Of a stretch of DNA of 64,000 nt, positions 1-11,300 are shown in pieces. A program made the position numbers and the translations under genes. This DNA is from Pocillopora verrucosa. Its lineage: Eukaryota > Cnidaria > Anthozoa > Scleractinia > Pocilloporidae. The notes under the pieces were generated by a model. The model searched no databases. It saw only the letters and a list, made by a program, of their open reading frames with translations, and was not told the DNA's origin. The stretch's first letter is position 1. Every line of letters starts with the position of its first letter. The stretch covers positions 9,276,374 to 9,340,373 of the forward strand of contig NC_089315.1 of assembly GCF_036669915.1 (NCBI RefSeq), in the 5' to 3' direction.

Positions 1-1410
1 GTACGCAGGTCAATGTCACCAAGATAGTCCTCGTTTACATTCTTAACGTTATCTCGTAGCTGTTCCATACCTCTTTCGAGAAGCACCAATGACTCCTGTG
101 TTTTGCTGGAAACAGTTCCTTCAGGGCCATTTATTGTTGCCGTTTCTTTCATTTTATAGTGCTGCTTTACTTCAGCGACTGTGTTTTTAATATAAGCATT
201 TACAGATGAAACATTGCACACAGCATCTTGAAGAGATAATTGGACCGCGTCGATCGTATGTGCACCAATTCCAAAACTATCATAGAGACATTCGAGGCTG
301 CGAAGAAAGGACACTTTTCCGGTAAGCCCCGAAGCTAGTTTGATTGTTTCAGAAGCTATATCGGAAACAAAAAAAATTTTCTACAAGGAACAGATTGAAT
401 GAAATTGTGTAAATGAGCAGCTTTCTTCAGTTCCATCAACGGTTCCTTCATGGCCAGTACCCAACAAGGTCTCGACTGTTGCACTTAAGGGATTAAAGGT
501 CTTAACATTTTGATCTTTGTTGTCGGTGAAAACAATGTTGCCCTCATAACCATACAGCCTCCTGATTTCCTCACAAGAATCTGAAGAATTCCGCAAGAGT
601 GGCTCAATCGAGGTTACAACCATATAACCCTCCAACCATATAACCATACAACCATATAACCCTCCAGCTGCGCTAGTTGCAGCCAATTATGCTGATTGCC
701 GCAGAACATAAAGAGATTCAACACTTGTCACGTCATTAGAGTAGTTTATCTGTCTCAGCCTACTACCGATGATAGCCACTCCATTGTACTCTAACTCCAG
801 CTGCATTATGCTTCTCTGCTCATCATCTGCACACAAGAGGATATCCTTACTTGCCGCACAGATGGAAGCTGATTTATTTAAAAATCGTGTTTATTCAGGT
901 CTCGACTTGTGCAGCGAAAGATCTCAGATGTGTCGTCAACCGCTTCTGTAGAACTGGACCTGTACCCTCAAGTGGCAATCTGAACGACTAAGCTGCGAGA
1001 GCAAATCAGCTCGCGATTTTAGGCGTCCGGGTTTGAAAAGTACTTCGCCTTTCAATTCAAGGAAACGGATTGCTGATGAGCCTCTCTCTGCAACGAAGAC
1101 TACGCAATTGGTAAAGCATAGGTCCCGCGCATCTTTGAATACTTCCCTCCGAACATTTACATCGACTGGTCGGTGTAAAAGCAGTTCTACGAGACTATCG
1201 AGAGTCGAAATCGTAGTCCAACGCCAGTACTTTGCCTTGGGGCCCAATTTCAAGTGCAATTGGTCTTTTGCAAACACTACTTTGGTTGGATTTCCAGAAG
1301 CGATACTTTTCAGAAACTATTGTGTGGATTACGTAAGAACGTAGTTCCTTAAGTACATCCAGTACTGAGGGTCTAGTAAGGTGCATTATCGGTTCTAAGG
1401 ACAAAAGCAT
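1..1410 (-). pseudogene. Decayed NHL-repeat protein gene, running off the left edge
   Basis: The reverse strand carries consecutive protein-like segments broken by frameshifts and stops. From 1410 to about 1240 comes VCKRPIALEIGPQGK, then in another frame (about 1277-936) VFVAERGSSAIRFLELKGE, then about 848-687 KDILLCADDEQRSIMQLELE, then about 570-384 NIVFTDNKDQNVKTF. After a single TAG at 381-383 the same frame continues open to base 1 for about 125 codons, starting KIFFVSDIASETIKLASG. Blade-like motifs such as NIVFTDNKDQNVKTF and IFFVSD are typical of NHL beta-propellers; the part nearest the edge is probably helical. An AC-rich short tandem repeat (612-662) is inserted in one blade. At least one frameshift and three in-frame stops make this a pseudogene. 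Family assignment rests on motif recognition only. Confidence 0.6.
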
Positions 1411-1519
1411 TTCAGCTTTGGCTCACTGTTCGCGAGTGATTTTCTTGATTTTCTTGCAGAATTTAAAAGAGCAGATAGAATTTGAAAATCCTTAAAAAAA
1501 ACTTTGGGGTCTCTTTTCA

Positions 1520-1622
1520 AACACTAAACAGTATTTTTTTCAAGAACAGTAAACATTAAAAAAATTGCCAATTTAACAGTAAACACTAAAAAATATGGAC
1601 AAATAACACTAAACACTAAACC
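1520..1622. repeat. Short degenerate tandem repeat (AACAGTAAACACTAAA-like)
   Basis: Several imperfect copies of a 16-20 base unit containing AACACTAAAC or AACAGTAAACA lie between the NHL pseudogene and the Death-domain fragment. No coding potential is apparent. Confidence 0.5.
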
Positions 1623-1646
1623 CCATTCAGACCCTCTTAGTTACGC

Positions 1647-1897
1647 CTGGTAAGTTGATAAATTCAACCAGTTTCTTCGACGGACGCGGTTTTCTTGTTT
1701 GGATCATTTGCCGGACAAACTCACTTGGACTGTCTCCAGAGGGGTCTCTCAATCTTCTTAGGGTGCCTGCCTTGATACTGATTGCAATTCCAAAATGGTA
1801 CCAATTCTTTATGCTCCGCTTGTCGTCAAGCTTCATGCATATGCTATATAATGGTTCTGAGTGCTTTTCATAACAGTCGGAATGTGCTGATCTTATT
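1647..1897 (-). pseudogene. Death-domain exon fragment, truncated by a LINE (block 0)
   Basis: The reverse strand reads LYSICMKLDDKRSIKNWYHF followed by GDSPSEFVRQMIQTRKPRPS, closely matching the Death-domain exon at 9485-9781 (LWNICLHLDDNRSVQYWYHL). The expected phase-1 donor after CCA G is GC rather than GT at 1646-1645, so it is either a GC donor or a decayed site. The upstream part of the exon is missing where the LINE begins at about 1898. With the trypsin-like remnant at 3640-4010 and the TMEM198 exon at 4334, it forms the oldest copy of the duplicated gene pair. Confidence 0.65.
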
Positions 1898-3447
1898 TGT
1901 GTACATGTGATATTTTCAATCAATCTATTAACCAAGGGACGTTCCCAGATGACTGGAAATATGCAAGGGTTTCCCTTCTTTATAAACAGGGTGACCGCGG
2001 TGATGTAAACAATTACCGCCCAATATCGGTGATTCCAATAGTGGCGAAAGCGTTTGAAAAGATAGTTTATGAACAGTTATATGCCTATTTGAAAGAGCAC
2101 GATATTCTATGTCAAAACCAGTCAGGTCTTCGTGCTAATCATTCAACTAACAGCTTTGTTGGAAGCGACAGATTCTTGGGCATATGATATTGATAACGGG
2201 AAAATCAATGGAGTGATTTTTCTGGATTTGAAGAAAGCTTTTGACACTGTTGATCATCAGATTCTTCTATCGAAACTAAACTATTATGGTATACATGGCA
2301 AATCTTTCAAATGGTTTCAGTCATATCTAGAAAACCGCACACAAAAATGCTCTGTGAACGGGTCGCTTTCCAATAGCTACTCACCGACATGCGGCGTCCC
2401 TCAAGGGACCATCCTCGGTCCATTATTGTTCTTATTATATATTAACAATCTTCCAAATTGCTTATCAAATTGTAAACCAAGAATGTACGCTGACGACACG
2501 CACCTTACATATGCGGGCAGTAATCTTGAGAATGTTCAGTTTTGTCTAAATGAAGACCTAGCAAACGTTTTCAACTGGCTACAAGCAAACAAACTTACAT
2601 TGAACATGACCAAAACCGAATTCATGCTAATAGGGTCGAGGCAGAGACTGAATACTCTCACAGCTTCACCAACAATTACAATGAACAATACTCAAGTGAG
2701 CCAGGTTACAGCTACGAAATCGCTTGGTGTAATAATAGACGATAAACTTGATTGGCAGAGTCACATCGAAAAATTAACCAAAAAGATCGCCTATGGTATC
2801 GGGGCCCTAAAGCGAATTAGGCACCTGATCCCAGCATCAACCTTACATCTCGTTTATCAAGCCTTAGTAAAACCTCACTTTGATTACTGTGACATTGTTT
2901 GGGGTAACTGTGGGAAAACGCTACAAGACAAACTGCAGAAATTGCAGAATAGAGCAGCACGTGTGTTGACATTCTCTAACTATGATGCTGATGCAACTGA
3001 GCTACTCGAGTTTTTAAGGTGGAAAAATCTTACACGCCAGCAGGAAATTCACAAAGCCACCATGATGTTTAGATGTCTGCACGGGCTAGCTCCAGAGTAT
3101 CTGTCTTCAAAGTTTACGTGGCGTGACTCTGCTTATGACCTCAGGGACTCTGAAAATAAGCTCAATGTTCCCTTACCGCCCACTTATTATTACCGAAAAA
3201 GTTTTAGCTACAATGGCGCCACATTATGGAACAGTCTACCATGCGATATAAGGAACGCAGAGTCTCTGGGGGTATTTAAACGTAAGATCAATGACATTCT
3301 TTAAGTCTAACGCACGGCACTCACGGAAAACAGCTTTTAGTATTATAGTATATAGTTTGAGTTTTAAATATTCTAGCGTATGTGATATGTATTTTTTAGG
3401 CTGATGAATTGACCGTGTTTAAATAAAAATAAATGAAATGAATGAAT
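1898..3447 (+). mobile_element. 5'-truncated non-LTR retrotransposon (CR1/L2/jockey-like LINE)
   Basis: The reverse-transcriptase reading frame runs from GTFPDDWKYARVSLLYKQGD through NNYRPISVIP, FLDLKKAFDTVDH, CGVPQGTILGPLLF and the catalytic YADD box (YADDTHL) to a C-terminal region ending RKINDIL with TAA at 3302-3304. One frameshift near 2130-2165 separates the first segment (from about 1897) from the second (2132-3304). No endonuclease domain is present, so the element is 5'-truncated. The 3' tail (3305-3447) ends in AATAAA-like sequence and short ATGA repeats, as in CR1/L2-type elements. It has inserted into a Death-domain exon. The exact clade needs a phylogeny. Confidence 0.85.
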
Positions 3448-3639
3448 GACTTTACTTTCGTCTTGAGAAACAGGATTAAAAATCACGATTGATTTTTTTC
3501 GGTAACCGTTATTTAGTTAATGCATTTGGTTGCTCAGGTCAATTGTGAAAAATATTCTCCAGTTTTCCCTAATACATTCAACTCAGTATTCCCCACTCCA
3601 GTTATTGTGGCCCATCTACTGCAAATTTACTCATTAGAC

Positions 3640-4010
3640 TGATTGTCTTGAGCCAGCGTCAGCAGGAACAAGGGATACAATTTCTTTTGCTGTGAGGTTC
3701 CTACAGCCACCATACCATTCCCACGAACTCTCCCTCTTCGTTCACAAGGACAGCTCCCTATGGTTTCTCTTCTCTGTGGAGATCTTGTGACTCTCAACTG
3801 CTGCGCCATCACGGTCAGTTACTATAGTGAGGATGAAATCGTTGGTTTCATCACAAAACTCAAGGCAATATGGCTCGGTGTTATAGTAGCCTTATCCTCT
3901 GGCATAGTCGAAAAGAACATGGCACAGCACCTTTCTACTTGCAATGGAAGACTCAAAGATCTTTTTTCACTTTGAGACCTGGAGGGCATGGGACGTTTCT
4001 TTTCCATACT
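3640..4010 (-). pseudogene. Decayed trypsin-like N-terminal exon (block 0 copy)
   Basis: Read on the reverse strand across frames, this stretch gives KVLCHVLFDYARG, a stop, then CLEFCDETNDFILTIVTDRD, a frame change, then GAVLVNEEGEFVGMV and VAVGTSQQKKLYPLFLLTLA. The order and spacing match the C-terminal half of the block 1 exon (ELICYVLAEDVSTGKF ... YFLSVDERGSYY ... KGSVILNEDKYVVGFLAF ... HPFFLPDY). Several stops and frameshifts show that it is dead. Without the two younger copies it would not be recognisable. It sits between the Death-domain fragment and the TMEM198 exon 2 remnant, as expected for the ancestral pair. Confidence 0.55.
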
Positions 4011-4333
4011 GAAAGGGATTTATTTCTTCACAAATGCATTTCTGCCATCAAATCTGTGCACGGGTATAATGATGAACGACATTTGAGCCGATTCTTGCTG
4101 CATCCTCTTGGCCTCGCTGCTTTGATATGATATAATAAAAAAAATTGTAGACTAAATAACATGAAAATATAAATCACGTACATATGATTTCGATGAATTA
4201 AAATCTTGGAAGGTGGTAGGTAAAATACAACAAAAAATTCGCTTTAAGCTTGTAAGAAATCTGTAAACTACAGTACAAAAGAGATGGTCTTTTTATATGC
4301 ACAAGCAATTCCAACTACTCATTTTTTTTACAG

Positions 4334-4462
4334 GATACCATTTGTTTAAACTTGTTCTGTTCCTTGTTTGATTATTGGTGGTATTTTTCTTCACTTGTGT
4401 GTCCTGTCAAGAATATCTCACCGATAAGCTGTTTGGGGAAATCTTTTGAATATAGACATCAG
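4334..4462 (+). pseudogene. TMEM198-like exon 2 remnant (block 0)
   Basis: The sequence is nearly the same as exon 2 of the intact gene at 46392-46519, including the TTTACAG acceptor and CATCAG|GTATGTTG donor, and homology continues for over 100 bases into both introns (about 4150-4610 matches about 46190-46665). It is 129 nt instead of 128: an extra base in the CTGTTTGGGGAAATC segment shifts the frame. Because flanking intron is shared, it arose by segmental duplication and not by retroposition. No other exons of this copy were found nearby. Confidence 0.75.
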
Positions 4463-5161
4463 GTATGTTGATAAATTTATCATGCCCAGTTTTCATACTT
4501 ATCCCGGTCGAGCAGATCATTGTGCGGTGATATTACAATTTGTTATCCCAGTTATCCTCTTTGAGCCCCTAATATTCAGCCAAGCTCTCCGGTAATCTCA
4601 GTCTTTATTTGAGCAAACCCTAAAGCAGTTTTGGCATCGTTCGCCCAACCCTTTGCCGCCCTCGTCTAACTGTTCACGATTCACATGACGATTTTCATTA
4701 AGGGAAAAAGGATGATCAAAAGACACGGAAATCATCAAAGTTATTATCGTGACAGAGTGTGGACTGGAATTTTGAGTGTGATGGTACTTGACTTCATTGA
4801 CATCATCATGTCGTTTTTTTTTTTACATATATATAGCCCACAACTTCACCCCAGACTGTTGCTGGTGCTTCCGACCAATACAGAAAACTCCACGGAGCAG
4901 GAAATATATTATATAAAAATAATATATATATATTTTCTTTCTTTCTACTAAGAAAATATCAATCATAATAAATTGATATTCTGACTATTCTTGTCTCCAC
5001 TTACTAGCGAGCACCATTTCTACCTTGCCAACGGTTTCTTGTGCGCAGATGTAGAACCCAGACCTCAACAGAACAAATGTAGCGTCAGAAGAGCCGAGAA
5101 TCATGCCCTCTTCGCTTCTATCTGACTCGCTTCGTTTCATTACATTTCTCTACAAATCGAA

Positions 5162-5264
5162 ATGGCTTTTGATTACTGGGATGAAGAGTCGGATAGAACT
5201 CTCATTATCGAACATCCATTAATTGTTGACTGGTTGACATCGTTAACTTCAAATGCTACCAAAG
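5162..5264 (+). CDS. Orphan first-exon candidate of an unknown gene
   Basis: An ATG opens a frame of about 34 codons reading MAFDYWDEESDRTLIIEHP and then LIVDWLTSLTSNATK, followed by a good donor (AAAG|GTATGCAA, phase 1). The acidic N-terminus and sharp end at a donor look like a real first coding exon. I do not recognise the protein. No downstream phase-1 exon with a convincing protein is visible before the Death-domain gene at 8400, so it may be the remnant of a lost gene or an exon of a gene with very short exons. Confidence 0.35.
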
Positions 5265-8200
5265 GTATGCAACACGCGTTAGGTCATTGGTGGTAAACTT
5301 ACATGAAATTAGTGTAAATAAAATCTATTAGTTGCATGCTAACCACCAGTTGAGGACTCTTTCGAAAATTCTATGGCAAGATTTCAGTGGAACCTCATAC
5401 TTCATCATGCATACAGTTGTTTGTTAAGCGAAAGCAATTATAGCAACAATGATAGTTGACCTTTAGCTGTACTGCTTTGTTTTGGTAAAGTACGGTGTTA
5501 CCCGCAAATCTTTCCGTACCCTGCATCAGATTCCCTAAATGTAATTGGGATCATACGAAAAGTCGGTTACCTTCTTGTTAAGGTGTTTGTCATGACTGTA
5601 GCACCTCAGCAAACGGTTATGCGCTTTTAAAGTGGAATCAAAGAGGAAGAGCACCATAATAAATAATTACCAAGGAAAGAGGAACATTGCATTGTCGTAA
5701 AGACGAATGTTTATTTCTTAAATTAAACATAGGCATGCTACGTATGCCAGAATTATCTTTTTGGATGGGTAGTTTGAAATGAGACACCAAGTAAATGGCG
5801 TTTGCATTTTCATAAAAGAAAAAGAGCATTTCTTTAATTCCAAAGAAAATATTGTTCAATAGAGAGTGAAAAAAACCCATCCAGTTTATCTGAAATAAAC
5901 TTAGGCACAGGTATTTTATGGTATTGCTATTGGTGCTAGGCTTCCTGTAGTCTTCTTCACAGCCATTGTTTGGTCTTGTCACACAACACACTCTCTTCCC
6001 CTTTTGCGTGACAAGTCTAGACAAAGGCCTCCTCACAGGCTACTTTGCATAATACCGTTTCTTCATCAGAGACAGAATCAATATTATTCAGTTACAGCTA
6101 GTTGCCTTAAAAATTTTCTTCTACATAGTTATGCTGTGGAAGGCAAACCAAGAAGGTTTTTTCATCTCCTAAAGCCTCTGCCTGAAAATGTTTTGTGGTC
6201 TCAGTTCCTCAAACAAGTGAAAATAAATTAAACAAAGAAGAAGAAAGTATTATATTTGAGAGGCTTTCATGTGGGCTCCTTATTTAGTTGCTGGCTATTT
6301 GGTTGCTGGCTATTTGGTTGTTGGCTACTTTGGGTGTGGAATATGTGATAAAATGCAGGTTGTTTACATGGAATTGACATGTGATGGGGTGACAACCAAG
6401 GTAGCTAACAGCAAATTTGATTGATAGAAAACATCTAAGCACATGAGAACTGCATGGAAAATTAACTTACAGTAGCATTTACTCCCAAGTGAAATTTTTG
6501 TGGTGGGGAAGGATTATGTCGTAAAATTTAGGTTATTTACTGGAAAATTGCATTCTTCTGAGAAAGTCAAGTAGTTTTATCAAGTAAACAACTATTTTTT
6601 TTTCAGGAAAATACTATATGAAAAACAAGATGTAATTCATGAAAAACTTTTCAAAGCAGTTTAACATGGCAGTTTTTACCTGAGTCAGCAAAACTGGCCC
6701 TTCCAAAAAAATGATCCAGTGTTAGGCCTTTAGCTGATGGCATGTGTATTGTAAGCAAAGAAACTGTACAGAAAACACATTTTAAATGGTAGAAAAATTC
6801 CCTGATGAGGTTTCTAACCCCAACAGATCATAGTGACAAAGTCATCATGAGGGTCAGAGAGACGTGAGCACTGGGTAGATGAGCTCACAATTCTTTGTTA
6901 AAATGTCACTCTTGGTGTGTATCAATGTTGGGTTAATTTGATGGCAACATGGTGCCCTAATTTCATGACATGATTGGCATGAAACAATACACTGATTGGT
7001 GCAATCATACTTCAATGCTGTGCTCTGATTGGTGGGAAATAAATACCCTCATGCAACATTCTGATTAGTGTGAGATACATGCCCTATTGCAGCTATCTGC
7101 CTGGAGTGAGCGAGTTACCACTTAATACACCAACACAGAGTTTTATTTTTACCAAAAAAAAAAAAACTCCATAAGGACTGTTAATGCAATTAGAGGTTTT
7201 TTATGTCATACAAACAAATACCTATGGGAACTGCAGAGAACTTATGAGCCAAGGAGGTTATAGAGGTTGCCAAATTCAGTTGTGATACAAGCATCCAACC
7301 TGTCTTCAAAATAACTTAATTTAGTTTGATTTCAATTTGATTTGTAGTCCATTAGTACAACATTGTTAATTGTTATCCTAATTTGCAAACCCACATTGGG
7401 TTTCTTTGGACTCATAATGACAATTTGAAACTAACTGCAACTATGAAGCAGTCCCATGAATGTATTAATGACTTCACTAAAATGCAGTCCAAATGGTTAG
7501 GTGACAAGGCAGACACTCAAAAGATTGGGTGTCCTAGGTTACTTTCGATATGATGTCCTTATCAAGTGCTTTTATTGGTGTCTAGATGAAAATATGTGTG
7601 GCTTAGCCAGAAAAAAGGATATATCTTGGTGGATTTAATTTTGAGTACCACCCCTTCAAACACCTCCAATTTTCTAACCCAAGTTTCTTATGGCTCATTG
7701 CTAGTCAGGGCTTCCAAGCATCTACAAAACTGCCAGCTACACATACTATTTCACGTGCAATCATTATGATTACAATGGTCCCCTGAACAACAGATGACTT
7801 CCAGTACGTTGATGCACAATTCAACTTCTGCTGAGTTGATTTGTTCATGTTGTCATTTTCTCACTTGCTCATGCCCCTTGACTTCTGGTATGGTAACACA
7901 CAATTCGACTTTCAATGAGTCAATTTGTCAACTGCCATAGACAAACCGAGTCAGATTACCTTTCTGTCTTGATTTAAATTAAAGCAGATAAAGGAGAGGG
8001 ATGTTATCTTGTTGTGTGAAGTTTTCTTCACCCTTTTAACAGGTCATCTATATCTTTGGCTGAAATATGAAAAAAAAAATGTAAGATTTGATACAAGATC
8101 AGATACATGGTGAATTCTTTCTATTTTCTTGCCATTTTCAGCTGCCCCTAAATGTATGTTATTTTAAAAAAAACAATCTTTGACAATAACCACTTCTGCA

Positions 8201-8399
8201 GATCTGATTCAGTCATAGTGACCTCTCTCCTTATTTTGATGGTTGTAAATTGATCAAGTTTTGTTTAGGAACTGTTGATTGCATGCCCCAATTGCTAAGG
8301 CTGAGTTGGGATTTTGCCTAATCAACCATAAGTTTGATGTAAATTGTCATTTTAAGCATGAATTATGGTTAATCCTAAAGTTAACTAGTATATTCTTAC
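5265..8399. other. AT-rich non-coding stretch
   Basis: No exon is convincing here. The terminal exon of the reverse-strand Death-domain gene should lie in this interval because exon 8400-8693 ends in a donor, but I cannot place it. A short tandem repeat GGCTATTTGGTTGCT occurs about three times at 6278-6331. CTGATTGGTG-type motifs recur several times at about 6965-7075 (inverted CCAAT cores) without an attached gene. Confidence 0.4.
6278..6331. repeat. 15-bp tandem repeat, about 3 copies
   Basis: GGCTATTTGGTTGCT-like units are repeated with small changes (TTGCTGGCTATTTGGTTG). Non-coding. Confidence 0.6.
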
Positions 8400-11300
8400 C
8401 AACAAAGAATTTTTTAAGCTCTTTTATGACATCGAAGCGTTTGATGTTAGCCAGGGCTCCCAAGAAAAACTTCATGGTGAGTTCTGGTTCCCGAGCAACA
8501 ATGTGTTTCATCAGCAATTTTGTAGGGCTTGGTGGACTTTCTTCCCTTAGACTGTTTAACTCTTGTCTTTTCATCCCCAGCTTGGAACCAAAGAGCATCC
8601 AGGCTTTTTCTTCAAGATCTAGGAGAGTTGTTAGTTTCTCAACAGCATCTAAGTCATCCAGCAAGGTCTGGATAGTACTACTTGAATCTGCAGCTGAAGC
8701 AAAGATAAAATTAAATTATTTGTTGTAAATCAAGCATGTGGATCTACAAGAATACTCTCTTGAGGAAGCAAAAGTAAATAAGCACCTCAAGTGCTAAATT
8801 GAATCATTATGGCACTCACTAACTAAATAAGGCCTGAAAAAATTCAGGCCTTATTTTCAATACTGCTTGTAGTAGTGTTCATTACTGCAAAGGTCACTTT
8901 CCTATTTAATTTCCTAACCTGCAGTTCACATGATTGATTTTCTTATAATTGTTCACAATCATTATTATTTCTCTTATTCATAGCTTGCATACAAAGTACT
9001 GTACTAGTCTGAGGAACTAAGGAGCTTCTTAAAATTTGGCAAACAATCACGTTAGTTAAAAAGCTACATGTAGATATAGTCCTTCACTTGTTCAGAATGT
9101 GTTAATGCCCGCCAAGATAAAGTATTTCTTTGAACCATGGCTTATTTTCTGCATGTACCTAGTTATACCATCTGCTCTGCTTTTTAAACCCTATGCAATC
9201 AACTCAATTTATTAATTTGAATTCTGAGCACATCAGAATGTCCATCTGCTATAACTGTTTATGTTCTCAATTTTTCTCTCTTGTATTGTTAGCAAAGGAG
9301 AGATTCATACTAATTCAAAGAGAACTTAACACAAGTTTTATGTACCCATCAACTGAACAAATTCAAAAACAGAAGTAGGAATCGAATGAATTAGTTGTCT
9401 TAACAAATGATGACACTCCCCTGTAGGAAAAATATCTACTATATTATTAAGTGAGAATTATATTGAAATTCCATCCTAAATTACCCAGCAAATTGTTCAG
9501 CACATTGCATATGCCTGGCAACCACTTTTCCACCTCAAGCAAAACCATTTGCACCTCCATTAATGAAAGCTCTGGTTTCAGTGTCTCAATCGTCTCTAAG
9601 ATTGCCTTGCTTGGGCTAAATTCATAGGGACCTTTAAAGCTCCGCAGTATCTCACCACCAATACCTATCTTGAGTCCTAAGTGATACCAATACTGGACAG
9701 AACGATTGTCATCAAGGTGTAAACAAATGTTCCACAATGTTTCCGGGTGTTTATTACAAAGGTCATTCATACTGTCATCATCTGGAAAATAATTGTGAAA
9801 ATCATTACAAAGATTTCCCATTTTGGCATCAAACAGAGGACAAGAAAGAGATGCAACAGCTTCTGTCACTACAGTCTTGCTCTCATGCAAAATAAACAGT
9901 ACTAGAATGTTTGGTTAATTCAAAGAGTACAGTGCATGGTCATTGTGTATTAAGTGTGCAAGAAGTTATGTTGTTTGTACCAAGCAAATCCTGACTGTTT
10001 GCAAGCTCATCATAAACATCTTTCCTTTTAATTTCCAGGAGGTTCTGTTTCAGGGTTCCAACGTCAATTGACTCCCAAGATTGGCACAAGTGTTTAAACA
10101 TAGCTTCACTTGGGCTCAGATGAGCAGAGTTCCTACACTGCTTTTTGATTTTAGCATCTACTCCACAGTAGTCTGCAAGATGTTCCCAATGTTGTACCAA
10201 TGATGGGGCACCTCTGAACTTTGGATAGATTGATCTATCCAAATAGAGGGAAAGCAGATCCATGATGAGTTCTTTTCTGAGGATTAATTCTTCTACATAT
10301 GAACCTGAAGATGACATTTAGAAAAATTAAGGATATTCTTACCTTCAATTTAAGAAAAAGCAAAGAAAGGAACAAGAAAAACATAACAAAACAAGACAAA
10401 ACAAAACAAAGGTACCCGGGAAGGACATGTAGGACAGGGAAATTTGAGTTGGAATGTTGGTGCTAACTTCAAATCTTTTTTTCTAAAATGTGGCATTGAA
10501 TCAAACAGTATTAATTTTCTCTTAATCAAAGCATTTTGCTTATAAAGTCCTTTAAAAAGACTCTAGAAATCTTGATGTATTTTGAGTTTCACTTTGTGAG
10601 GTTGCTCAAGAGCTCCTGAAAAGTCTTGAGAGATCTATTAGTAATGCCAGTCAGGATAATAAATGCCTTCGTCAAGCAGTCTAAAAAACAGTAATTAATG
10701 TTCACCTGTGTGTATCAAATTTCCATGTGCAAAACTTTAAACATTTTGAAGGTGCAATTAAAGTGTTTCTTTATTTGAGGCTGCAAGTTTTTCTTACTGA
10801 GAGAAATTATAAAGATGTGAAGCAGTGAATGGTTTAAGTTGAATCACTTATTTCTAAATATAGTCACAGAAAATATTCTTGTCTGTGAGAGTGTTTCAAT
10901 TAATGTTTGATCCGCCAGCTGTTGTTTACAAGAAATGATTAGATTTATCAGCCAATATTAAGGCTTTTACTGTTTTCATAGCTTTAGTACCACATGAGCA
11001 ATATCCAATGTCACCTCAAAGTTTTGTTACTTTGGAATGTGGTATTTATGCAACTGTACATACTAAGTATAAATGGAGGGAAGCATTTAATCAAAATTTG
11101 TGTGTTTATTGTGAAAATCAATCAAACAAACTTTTTTGGTCTTTCTCATGAGACTGCTCTAAACGTTTCTCAGAAATCTCTATTTAACTAACTAACACAC
11201 CTAATAGTATGATGGTTACAGGCTTTTCAGATGCCAGTAACCACAAAAAGGATTTTTATCCATTTCTGATAGTCTAATATACAGCCATTCTTTGGGTTTT

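Noticed and set aside
2132..3304. Host gene with reverse-transcriptase similarity
   Set aside because: Truncation, a frameshift and the ATGA-repeat tail show an ordinary dead LINE copy.
9782..9890. N-terminal extension of the Death-domain frame (HESKTVVTEAVASLSCPL)
   Set aside because: A strong acceptor (TTTTCACAATTATTTTCCAG) at 9782 gives an exon of 297 nt with the same phase and length as its neighbours; the extension is intron read-through.
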